A stretch of 64,000 nucleotides of DNA from Progne subis subis (taxonomy: Eukaryota > Chordata > Aves > Passeriformes > Hirundinidae): positions 4,811,001 to 4,875,000 of the forward strand of contig JAKJHU010000046.1 of NCBI GenBank assembly GCA_022316685.1, written 5' to 3'. The notes under the pieces were generated by a model. That model made no database searches. It worked only from the letters and a program-made list of their open reading frames with translations, and had not been told where the DNA came from. The position numbers and the translations under genes are program-made. Positions within the stretch are counted from its first letter, which is position 1; every line of letters starts with the position of its first letter. This document shows positions 13,851-24,560 of this stretch, piece by piece.

Positions 13851-13960
13851 CTGTTTGTGGCTCTGCCACTGGCTGGGTATGTCATTCCAATTCATAATGT
13901 TACCGTTTCCAGCCTGTGAAATGGAGTCTGTAAAACTGACCTCTCTGATAAGCTTTTCAA
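13850..13960 (+). mobile_element. MIR-type SINE fragment
   Basis: The order of words follows the MIR core on the plus strand: GGCTCTGCCACTGGCTGG, then a poor stretch, then CCTGTGAAATGGAGTCTGTA, corresponding to the family's 'summary' of a tRNA-derived region followed by the core with TCTGTAAAATGGGG. It is old and diverged, as expected for MIR copies predating bird radiation. Confidence 0.6.
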
Positions 13961-15060
13961 GATGCATGGAAGAAAAATTCCCAATCAAATGTGTTTAATA
14001 TAAGAAATATTACTTATTATATAAAAGTATTTTCTGAAAATATGTTCCCATTAATGTTTCTCGATCAAGCTGTTATGGAAAAAATGTGATATTATTTTGA
14101 AAAATATTTTCAACTCCTTTTTGGGTGAAAAAAATCTAGGAATCATTCGTTTTAGGGCAGATATTATCCTGTTAAATGTTGTCTTAGCTTGGTAATCAGC
14201 ATCTTGTTTACAAGGACAGCAGTTTCCTGAAAAATTATTAACTCTTCTTTCCTTTGCCTACCCCAAAATTCATATGTGGAGACTCATTTGGATCACCCAG
14301 CTGTTTGTTTATACAAATGTCTTCTCAGATATGCCCTGGTGTCGAGGTTGTCCACTCATAGCTGCAGCATAATGAGTCTGCAGAGAGATTCTTAATTCGA
14401 AAAGTCAGAAATCTGTAGGAGCAAAAAAATGCCATAGTTCTAAATCCTAAACAAGATTCCTAAGCTTGCAGGAAATTTCAACTTAGAAATATAAGATAAT
14501 GAAAAGTCTTACATTACTGGATTTTCAGAGAGAACTGAACTACTCATTGAAGTTTTATGAATGGGATTTTTATTTTGTTTAAAAAAACCCAAATAACCCT
14601 CTAAAAAATCACTCACCTGAACTCCCCACCAATATAATTTATCTCAGTATATTCTTGTTTGTTATCCTTCATCTAGCCTTACTAATATTTTTGTTCAAGG
14701 TTTAAATGAAAAAAGGCCTTTCCAAAACAAAACAAAACATCAACTAGTTTAATTTTGAAAGTATCAAACCCCATTTTTTTAACTAAATATCCTTTATGTT
14801 TTGTTTTTTTCTGTTTGCTAATGCTGACACAATTTAAAAGTAATTTGCTTCCCCCAGAGTTCCATTCTTCATCCACAATCTTTTATCTGCTCTGCTCCAT
14901 GCTGACACCTTTGCAAGCTCTGTCCCTAAAGTGAGAAGGTCAAAGTACACCACTGTTTTCTGAGTGGCTTCTCAGCTGGATGCTCAACTAAAACCTGTCC
15001 ATTCCAGAGGCTGGGGGGAGAGTGAAAAATGTAATCCTGTAAATGCTCAAACAGCTGAAA
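13961..15060. other. Intergenic, nothing recognised
   Basis: AT-rich unique sequence with short A or T runs. No coding segment, RNA gene or repeat family was recognised. Confidence 0.5.
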
Positions 15061-15310
15061 GCACACAGGCGAGTGAGCGGTTACATTTTGTGCTGTGACA
15101 CTCTACTGCCTCGCTTTTTAAGACGGTCTCAGGAAAAGAAATGGAAGCTGCAAGCCTAGGATGAAAACGAGCTGTGTACTTGCAGGTATGTGAGACTTTG
15201 GCTGCCTGATGTTAGAGCAGCCCTTGCAAGCCCTTCTGTTGTGCTGCCACCTCGTGACGCTCAGGGAGGACGGTGCCAACACCAAAGATGCGGAGAATTA
15301 AGGCTGCCCG
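15060..15310 (+). promoter_or_regulatory. WDFY4: CpG cluster with a possible non-coding first exon of WDFY4
   Basis: About ten CpG dinucleotides lie within 250 bp, unusual for this intergenic interval. Inside it GGAAAAGAAA (15132-15141) matches the GGAANNGAAA consensus of the PU.1/IRF composite element, and a strong donor (CAG before GTATGTGAG) lies at 15186/15187. WDFY4 is a myeloid and dendritic-cell gene and its first coding exon begins at a splice acceptor, so an upstream non-coding exon must exist. Placing it here is a hypothesis: no transcript evidence is available and the distance to the first coding exon is about 12 kb. Confidence 0.25.
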
Positions 15311-15520
15311 CAGCATTACTGCTGAGAACCACAAAGCAAGTAATGTTCTCTGGAGCCCAGCCAGATGCCAAAAGGCTGTAAGGTACAGTTTCCTGTTTAA
15401 GATCTATATGGACAAAATAGGCCTGTGGAAAGGGGAGAGCTCTGAATATCTCTGGCAGGAATGCCTGTACTGGGCAAAGACTGTTTGAATTTTTCATCTT
15501 TATTCTCGTCTCATCTGAGG

Positions 15521-15564
<44 letters not shown>
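15521..15564 (+). repeat. A44 homopolymer
   Basis: Forty-four consecutive A residues, the longest homopolymer in the window. No polyadenylation signal or obvious retroposed body directly precedes it. It creates a poly-F artefact ORF on the minus strand. Confidence 0.95.
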
Positions 15565-15566
<2 letters not shown>

Positions 15567-17040
15567 AGAAATTAAGAGTTTAGTGGAAATTAAAAAGGAT
15601 AATACATTAAATAGAACTAAAAATACCACCAGAGCCTTGCATACCTCACTGAGGGTTTAGTCATACACGTCATCTGTGCATTTCAGATGTCTTTTAAGAT
15701 GGATTCCCCCTCTGACTGAGCTATTCTTCCACTTATGCCAAATAAAGTACAAGCCATGTGCCTGATTCTGACTTTTTTTTTTTTTTTTTACTCTGTCACT
15801 GTTTTGAACACAGGTTCTGGTACTAGTCTACTTCATTTGAATGAAGGGGCAAACTTTGCAGGTTCCCTTCTGCATATATGCGTATAGGTCCCAGACTTCG
15901 GCAAGGTAGGTTTCTGCTTCCTTCAGGCTAGAGGCATCAGTATTGTGGCTGATGTACTGAGATACAAAACAATTATTTAGGTTTCACCTTATGACTGCTG
16001 TCTGTTTTTCAGACAGCTTAGCAACTCTTGTAACTGAATAAGCCTTTGGAGACCTCCATGTGAAGCCTGCCATTCACATTTCCCTGCTTGCAGCCAGGCA
16101 GCTCCTGAAGGCAGTGATCCGAGAGACCCTGTGTCTGAACTGACATCCTAACGTGCAGCCTTGCAGGAGGAATTTGCTGGCTTGTCAGATCTGAGCCACT
16201 GCTCTGCAGCCCTGCAATGGCACAGCAGCAGAAGGGGCTCCCCTCTGACACGGAGCTGCTGAGGAGCCCGTTGCACTTCCCTCCTGTGGTGAGCCCCACT
16301 GCAAGGTAAGGACTGCATTCTTTTACCAGTTCCTCCTTTACTGCATATGGTAGCTGCCTCTGTTGTGACAGCTCTGCTTTCAAGTTCTGCTGAATGCTCT
16401 GAGCTCCAAATTATCACACAGCCAATGAATACTTGCTCTAATTTGCCCCCTTAACAAAGTATTTTCTACTTGTGCAGTGCTTGTGTTAATTTCAGGACTA
16501 AAATCACTTCTCTGATGAGCAGCAGCAATTTTGTATATCCTTATTGGTCCAGCTCCCAGCACAAAAGCAAACACTGATGCAGAACCTGGCTATAAATTAA
16601 GTAGAGATTAAGGATATTTTTTTCGTATTATTCGCCAGCCTAGAACAGGGTCATTTGAGTACCATAAGAGCAACAGTCTCCAGGGAAGCTACTCAGCTTC
16701 AAGAACTGTTTGGTTTTTTTTTAAATCAGAGCATACCAGATAGCAAAACCACTGCTTTCATTCCCATTCCTTTTGTCCAGAATTTTGTATGACTTGCAGT
16801 GCAATGCAATTGGAGTATTGGTCCCATAAATAAAGAACTGAAGAAAAGGGAAGACACATGAGTCTAGTTCACAGGGCTAGAAGAATATCTATAGAAAAAC
16901 CAGGCTTATCCATGAATAGGGTGTTACAGCTTATTAAGCCTGGCTTATTAGGCACTTACAGGTACCTGAGCAGTTTTGACTGTGGGAAGAACAAGGTCAC
17001 AAGGGCTGGAGTTTATCACTAAACTTGAGAGCTGCAGAAA

Positions 17041-17148
17041 AACAAAAAAGTGAAACCAAGCAACAACAACAACAAAAAAAACCAAGCCCCTCCCCCCCCA
17101 AAAAAAAAAAAAAAAGGAAAAACCAAAAAACAAACAAACAAACAAATA
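17041..17148. repeat. A-rich low-complexity tract with CAA and CAAA repeats
   Basis: The tract comprises a CAA run, a C-rich stretch, an A16 run and a short array of CAAA units. It is a simple-sequence region, open by chance on the minus strand. Confidence 0.9.
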
Positions 17149-18145
17149 GTAGTTAGCAGGGGACATATCAGAGCTGGAAAAGTGTCTGCTCTAACATTTG
17201 TGCTTAGAGGATCTTGATTAATTTGTTTAGCCTGAACTTTAGACTCCCTATTTCCTCTAAGTTGACAGTGTTGCTGTAGGCTGTGCAAGCTGCACAACAT
17301 CTTTGCAGAAAGCAAAGGGGGTGTAAAACAGGAACTAGGACCCGTTTCTGAAATTTAAGAAAGTAATGTTGATGGCAGAGATTTGATGATCCTTCTGCAG
17401 AGAGAATAAGAAAGCATAAGAATAACTCTTCCAAGAAAAGCAACTCTTGGCCAATATATGTTTTGTAATTACATCTTGTGCTTTTGTCTGCAGCTGTCTG
17501 AGCGCTATTTTCTGATAAGCACTCTGTGCTAAAGTCTAACTTTGCTTTGTAAATGTATTTTAAAAAATCCTGCAGAGCTTCTGTATCATGATTGTTTAAT
17601 TCAACAACTTTTGAGTTGATATGAAAACAAGGAATACCTGCGTATCCTGCAGCGCAGAGCTAATCTGAGGTACAGGAGGGGGCATGCCATTGTTATGCCA
17701 ATTACATTTTTTGCACCAGCCTTTCAACTTCCTCAATCTCATTAGACTAACATGAGTTCTAGTGTGGACATCATGTGTTCAGTCAAGTTGCCTAAAAATT
17801 TTCCTGCACAACACTTTTCTATTCAGTAGATGACATTTAATCAAAATAGCAGCTTCCCAGAGGAACGTTATTTTTGATATTTTGTTCTCCTGGGGAAAAA
17901 TTCTATTTATTCAGTTCTGTTTGGTTCTGACAATTTCAAACAAAAATGTTTTAACTCTTGCTACCTATCCATTTTTAAATGAGGCTTCTTCTTTGTGTTT
18001 TAAATGTTGATGTTATTTTAATGACTCTGGAATAATTTTGAGATTTATTTATGCACACAATTTTTTAAAAGTGTAGCCTAAAATTATTTTGTATTTCTGT
18101 ACTTATATCATCCAGTGAGTTCCCCTGACTAATTTTAACAGAGCC

Positions 18146-18166
18146 AAAAAAAAAAAAAAAAAAAAA
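18146..18166 (+). repeat. A21 homopolymer
   Basis: Twenty-one consecutive A residues flanked by unique sequence. Confidence 0.9.
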
Positions 18167-20063
18167 GACCAAAGGGTCAAGCTGTCAGGCAGCTGATTTA
18201 CATGTGCTGCATAATGGTTTGTAGGAAATGACCTCAGGATTGCCCGGATTTTGAAAGATCAAAAACCACTGTTGCAGCACAGCACATAAGATGCAGGCCA
18301 TTGGATACACTTGTGTTGGTTCCTGTTTAAACAAAAACATTGGAAGAAATTCATTTTGACTTGCAGATTTGTGTTGATGGAGGGAATTTGTTTCCAATGA
18401 AACATTTTGAAATAGCAGAAATCAAGTGACAAATTATCCTTACTACATAACATTGCTACTGCTGCCGAAAAGTGCCGGCTGTGTGCTGGGGGGAACAGAG
18501 GACCAGCTGCAGAACTCCTGACCTTGCTCAGGCGGAAAGATGGGGGGAAGAAATGGATCACTTTTCTGAGACAAGTTAGGAGCTTGACCACAGGACCAAG
18601 CTGCAAACTGTCCTCTTTTTAAACTCAAAGTCACGGTGCCAGAGCAGCGGGGGATGTCTGGGGCTCCCGATACAGGCTGAGAGTGCTCAGGTGCAAGGGA
18701 TGCTAGCAGGCAGCAGGCAGGAAATACTCTCCTTGTGCATACATTCTATGTCTTCACCAGCTGCCTCTCATGGTTTCCTCAGCAGGAGCTCCATTTGGTT
18801 ACCTGTGTAAGTGCACAAGCACGTGAGTTACCTGCAGTCTGCATAGTGTGGCCGTGCTTCGGCACACGTCACCTTCTTCACCCAGGTGCTGCCCAGGAGC
18901 CTGCGTGGGAAGGGCCCTGGCTCAGCTCCTGCTGCCTGGCAGCACCAACAGAAGCTGTCTTTTCCTTCCACCTCCACAGGGCTTTGACCTCCGGGGAAGA
19001 CCCAGCCAAGAGCCAGGTGCCTCTGTACTGCTGCTGCCCCACACCTCCCCTGTGCGTGTGCCCGAGGGAGGGGAGCTGAGCTGCTCAGACCCACAGTCCT
19101 GCAGCTTCTTCGTAGCCTGCTGCCTTTGCTCCTTTGGGAGGGTGTGCTGATGGAGCTGAATGCCTCCTTCATTGCAAATTTCAAGGTTCGCTGGGAAAAA
19201 TGATGAGTGAAAATGATGGTTAAGCAGATGGTTTAAATGTCTGTGTCGTCTTTCTCTGTCAGCTTCTGTTCTGCCACTGAAAAGAAGGGAGGAAAATGAA
19301 ACACAGCCACTTCCCTAAAGAAATGAATAATGATTCTAAGAACATTTTTTAATCAACTCTCTTTTTATCAAGAAAAGATGACAGATTTTAGCAAGAAAGG
19401 CAAAGAGTGGGGAAAAGCCTGCAGTTAATTCAACTTTTGGACACTGAAATGTTGAAAGGAACACATGTTTAAATTGCTTTTTTTCTCTAGATTGAAGGTT
19501 ACAAATGTGCAGCACAAAAATTTTTTGTCTCAGCAAATTCAGCTGAATTTTACATTTTATGTCTACAAAGAGACAAACCTGCTGAAGGGAGAAATACAGG
19601 CTTTTCTGCAAAGCCCCATCCCATTTGGGTTTGCAATTGGGATGAACTGTGAGCCCTTCAGGCAAAGGCAAAGGCACAGCAGTAGCCAGAGGACGTCTGC
19701 TCTTGCTGTAGCCAGTCAGACATTTGGTGAGTGTAATACAACTCAAACATGCTGCAAGTTGTGTTTTTGGGGAAACCTGCATTTGCTGACCTCCATCCAC
19801 AGGCTGAAGAGGTACTGTGATCCTTGGCATTCTGAGCCACTGAGATACATTGGTGTGGCTGGTATCATAGATGTAGAGGCATGAATCTCATTTTTTCCAC
19901 TTGTGTGTGGAGATAGAAGGGGGAAAGAAGAAAGAAGTTTGACAAGAGGGACAGTATTCACTGCTGTGAGACAGGTGGGTCTTGTAGTTATCTCTGGGTC
20001 CTTGCCTGGGAAAGCCAGCTGTTTGTCTGGCTCAGGCAGGACACCATCTCCACAGGGCCATGG

Positions 20064-20099
20064 ATGACCTACATCATGACCTACATCATGATCTACAGT
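20064..20099. repeat. 12-bp tandem repeat, three copies
   Basis: The unit ATGACCTACATC is repeated at 20064-20075 and 20076-20087, with a third diverged copy (ATGATCTACAGT) at 20088-20099. Confidence 0.9.
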
Positions 20100-20281
20100 G
20101 CTGCTCTACCAGATGGCAGTTTCCAGTTGGTGTTGGTAGAGCTGGCTCCTGGGACCGGGAGATTTAGTGCCCTTTCTAGATGTCTCGATGAAAATTAAGG
20201 TTCCTTTGAACTAGGTGCACTGACATAGATGTAAATGCATGTAAGAGATGTCTTTTTTTCCTTTTTTTCTTTTTGGTTTTT

Positions 20282-20283
<2 letters not shown>

Positions 20284-20314
<31 letters not shown>
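20284..20314 (+). repeat. T31 homopolymer
   Basis: Thirty-one consecutive T residues, preceded by interrupted T runs from about 20252. Confidence 0.9.
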
Positions 20315-21739
20315 CCCTGAGACTATAAGGAAGAGGACAAAGAAGGATTTTTCTTCCCATTTTTTTGTAGGCGGAGGCACATTACAAAGGGATTTTTAGT
20401 ATAAACAAACCAGACTGACAAAGGGTGTTGTGGCACATATGTGGCACTTAATATGATAAATGTATGTTTGTCTTTACCCCTTGAGTTATTTTTACTACAG
20501 ATAATTTGGTTACATCTGTTTTGCTCCAGTGAAGCAGAGAGTAAGTGGGTAGGCGTGTTGAAACTGGACTTTCAGATCCATCAAATGTTAGTGAAGTATG
20601 AAAAAGAGAAATGGTGCTTCCTCTGCTGTGACTCTGCTAACAATTGTGTGTCTGCTTGAGTCCTGACATCATCTAGTGAGGAGGTACCACTGGATTGGGA
20701 AGATTCCTGGGAAATAAACCTCTCTGATCAAACAGTATGGTGGGGCTGCTGCAAATGACTTTCTGTGCTTTGAAACTGGCAGTAAAAGGGTGCAAGGGGA
20801 GCACATTTAGGCTTGTCTTTCAGTTAGGAAGTCTAAGACAGTGATGTTCCCTCTAGATTGGTATTAATATTCTCTTCTGGATCTCTGTGCTTCTGCCATT
20901 CATCTCATCAGTGTGGGCTCGGCTAGACTGCAGCTGGAAGTGGATCAGCTGGTATGTGAACGGCCTACAGCAGGAAAGTAGCAGATGTGGTGGCACAGAG
21001 TTTCACAGGCTGTGTGAGCTTGCCCAGCCTGTGCTGAGAGCTGCCAGAGGCCACAGCAGTGCAGCACAGAGCTGTGAGTGCCGCTGGGGCTCACTGAAGT
21101 GGCCAAAGGCAACATCCACTGGAGCTGCCCTTAGTGTGCACAGCTCAGGGTGACTTTGCATCTTCTCAGAAAACACTCTGTAAATTATACTTAGTTTAGC
21201 TAATGCTTCCCAAAACTTGGTCAGTTTAGAGGCTACTGTATGTATAGATTGGTGCAGAGTCTTTTCCTTGGGATCTAAGGTATATTTCTGTTTGCCACAA
21301 AGCTACAGTTCTGCTTAAATTCTGGTATAATGTGTTAAGGGATGAACTAAACCCATGATTTTGCTGCTGCCTGTATTCCAGTACAAGACATTTCCTGTAA
21401 GGGATGAGAACAGTCCTCTGGGATTGCTCTGTGCCAGGAACACCACTGCATCCAGACAGGTCCCTGTGGAGTATAGGCAACTGCTATCCTGGTTTATGGC
21501 TTACTGGGAGTCTTCAACCTGGATTAGCAGTGCTTTATGCAGTGAAATTGCAGCTTAGTTGGAAGAGAAAGTTGGTTAGTTTTCCTTCTGAATGCTTTTT
21601 CAAGCAGAAAACCAGGTGGCTTTAACCACCTAGGATAGAGTCCCCTCAGGTTTCAGTCACTCTAAGGTCATAATCCGATTGGTTCTTGAGGTCACCATAA
21701 AATTGCTGGGGAGAAGCAGTTGGAAACTCTTGAATTTCC

Positions 21740-22334
21740 TGTGTAAAAATGTTTAAACTCCTGAATCGCGATTTTAGCTAAAGGTTAGAAGCAATTTATA
21801 TTAATCAAAATGTAAGTTAGATCAGTAAATGGTAGGTTAATGATTATTAGATGCCCAAGCTAGAGCTGACTTATATTATGAGCTTGTTTATAGAAAAAGT
21901 GGAGTAAGTGAACCGTCATAAGAACAGATTGAAACCACTAAGAACAATGGCCAGCGCCTTGGTATCAATCAATCACGAAGCAGGGGACCTTGGACAGTGC
22001 CACAGGGTCACAGAGACCTGAGGAAGACTCTCCTGACTTCATCCCTTGAGACCACTGACCCAATTCGAGACCACCGACCCTATTCAAGAGAAGAACTGCG
22101 CACGCGTGAAGGACTGATAGCCTCATTCTGATAGAGAGCGGGGATGGGAGCTGCTGGGGTTATGCACATGTATTGTATGTAAGATCTTGGAGAATAAATA
22201 GAGAGCACAGAGCCTTGTTCGGGGCGGCCACGCCGTTCAGAGATGACTCCTGTGCCGCCCGCCGGTGAATAAACACACCGCTTTGTAACTTTGACTAGTT
22301 AGAGGGTCTTTGTCTGTGACTATATCGGTTTTCA
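21740..22334 (+). mobile_element. Endogenous retrovirus LTR, apparently solo
   Basis: The segment begins near TGTGTAAAAATG and ends at TATATCGGTTTTCA, giving TG...CA ends. It has the layout of an LTR: an AT-rich U3, a TATA-like AATAAATA at 22193-22200, a GC-rich stretch, a polyadenylation signal AATAAA at 22268-22273, then a T/G-rich U5 end. A 20-bp motif (GAGACCACTGACCC type) is tandemly repeated near 22047-22085. Many CpGs survive in its promoter-proximal part, suggesting a relatively young insertion. No internal retroviral genes flank it, hence a solo LTR. I could not find a clean target-site duplication, so the left boundary is uncertain by some bases. Confidence 0.7.
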
Positions 22335-23329
22335 ATGACTCACTCTGCTTCCCCTTAAAAAAAAAAAAAAAACATTATAAAGCCTTTCAGATGTGTTATT
22401 AGGGAGAACAAAAAGGTAACTAGACAACCAAGAAGCAATCTTCCCCCAAGTCCCTATCTAATCAAGTATTCATTTATGTTGTCAGTGAGCTTATAATTCT
22501 TGTTTGCCTCTTGATCTGAGTAGCTGCCTTGACCATTTCAGTAAAGGGGTCAGGGACGCAGAATTCCCCTTGCAATTCAAAGGTATTTATTTTAAGGGTG
22601 CGGCGTTTGAGGAAGGACTACAACTGTTGCCTGACTTTGGCCCTAAATCGTTGCACAGGGAGCATGAGCTTTGTGGTGCTCTATTCCTGTAGTAGCCTTG
22701 TGAACCTTAAATTTAGAACCAAAATGAAACAAATCCCACTCCCCTTTCCCCTTGTGAATGTGGTACAGAGAGGGAAATGCCTGGTCACTCTTGATGCAGG
22801 GAGAAGAATGTTGTGCCTTCCAGGTTTGTGTGTTAGCTGAGCTCTCCTAAATTGCTTTGGGAGCTTGATGGCTCCTGAGCTGTGGTTCATTTTCTTTTCA
22901 CTTCTGCTTTCCTCAGGAAGTAAGTGCAGCAGCTAATCAGGTGATTCACAGTGGAAAGTTTAAAGAGCAGAGTGGGAGCTGCTGCATACACCAACATGCC
23001 TACTAGGACAGAAGCAGCAACATTCATCTCTCTGGATATGGTTATTGACTGCAAAAGGAGCTGCCAAATCTAGGAGCCCAGGTATGTCAAGAGATTTTCT
23101 CTGAAAGCAGACAGAACAGACTGATAAATGTTGAAAAAGCAGGCAATATTGGTTGCAACTGGTATGTTATGACAGGATTTCAGTTAGTGAAAGTTTCAGT
23201 CAAGGTTCACCCTACACTGCAGTGCAAAACCAGCTTTCCCTAGTGGAAGTACTGGAATTCCATTTTTTACCATTTACAATTATTAGCTGTCAAAACTGTG
23301 TTTATTAAACAGTCATCTTGGCTGCCAAT

Positions 23330-23625
23330 GAAAGGAAGGGAGTAGAAAGGAGTATTGCACTGGATTTTTAGGTTGATCTGAGCTGTGTGTTTCTTATAGT
23401 CCACAGAATCCTGGGATTTAATAGTCAAGAAAAGTATGTTAGGATAAAGAATATTTAAAACAGGTAATCCTAGAACTCAGGGTCTGATATTTTGTCTAGT
23501 ATATCTCTTGTTATCTGAACAGCTGGAGTAAATAAGGAGGACAATAATAGTCTTTATTTTGTGTTCATGTACTTTCGGAGATTAAAGATTTTCATGTACA
23601 TTCAACTAATATATTTTAAAGATGC
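23330..23625. repeat. Copy A of a diverged direct duplication
   Basis: Shares ordered blocks with 24245-24560: GATTTAATAGTC, GAATATTTAAA, GTCTGATATTTTGTCTAG, GGAGTAAATAA, and GGAGATTAAAG followed by TTTCATGTACA. The copies are in the same orientation about 0.9 kb apart, with clear similarity but many substitutions and indels. The family was not identified. Confidence 0.6.
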
Positions 23626-24244
23626 TAACTGTAAAAAGTGGATCAATTTTGGCGTGAGACTTGATTTTCTTTTGGTCTTGGTGCAAATTGGGATATTTTA
23701 CCTGAATGGGATCCTTCTATGAACGGCTGATGGGGGTAATCACAGATAAATATAATTAAAATGTCATTAAAAAATAATGTTTGTTCAACTAGTAAGTTTT
23801 AGTAACAGTATTCTGCTGGTCCTTTTGCCAGTTTTGGTCAGGCCTTTCTTCCCTTCTGTCTTTTCATTCTGGAAAGATGTAGCCACACTCCTGTGTGATT
23901 TCGCACAAACGTTATTTAGAAAAAAAGGGAAAATACATGATTAAGTTCCATTTTCTCTCTGCAACCTGACACTGCATTCTCAATGATGCTATCAGATTTA
24001 TTTAATAAATCTTCACTTTTATATCTAAAAATATTTCTTATTTAGAGTTTATTTTTTGTATCATTGTGATACTTGTCAAAAAGTATCATATGAAACTTAA
24101 TCAAGAATCAAACAAAAAGCTTATCGACACTGAAATAAGCTATTAACTTACACTGAGGATCAGAACAAGTGGTGGAATGAACAAGAGACAAGATATACAA
24201 CCTTTTCAAAATATTTATGTTATCCTTAATAACAAAAAATATTT

Positions 24245-24560
24245 GAATGCTGAACTATATGATTTTGTGGTTGGTCTAGAAGAGTAATAGTCCTCCAAGA
24301 CAGACAGAAAATTGAAAGGATTTAAAAGTCCTAATCAAGTTATAGATGCAAGGAAAGGCTGTTAGGAGAAGTAATATTTAAAGCATATAGTGCAAGTAGA
24401 GTCAACAGACTAATTAATATTGGAGGACTGATATTTAGTCTGATATGGCTTTTGTAGTCTAAATCGTTGGAATAAATAACAAGGAATACCATAGTCCTCC
24501 TTTTGCTTTCACATAGTTTTGGAGATTAAAGTGTTTCACATACACTTCAAACATCTTACA
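24245..24560. repeat. Copy B of a diverged direct duplication
   Basis: Blocks matching copy A occur in the same order: GATTTAAAAGTC, GTAATATTTAAA, GACTGATATTTAGTCTG, GGAATAAATAA, and GGAGATTAAAG followed by TTTCACATACA. It could be a local duplication or two insertions of one ancient element. Confidence 0.6.

Larger units (their letters stand above)
15570..21738. other. Intergenic, no gene recognised
   Basis: Mixed unique sequence between the A44 tract and the LTR. The part at about 18450-19180 is somewhat GC-richer and produces overlapping ORFs on both strands without protein features. An open segment at 19491-19726 is bordered by splice-like signals (see findings). Low-complexity tracts are listed separately. 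No tRNA, promoter or recognised transposon was seen. Confidence 0.5.

Noticed and set aside
15261..15629. 122-residue minus-strand ORF with a poly-Phe run
   Set aside because: Created by the A44 tract; a simple-sequence artefact.
19336..19830. 164-residue minus-strand ORF
   Set aside because: No recognisable motif or composition of a protein, overlaps an equally open plus-strand frame, no promoter or splice evidence.
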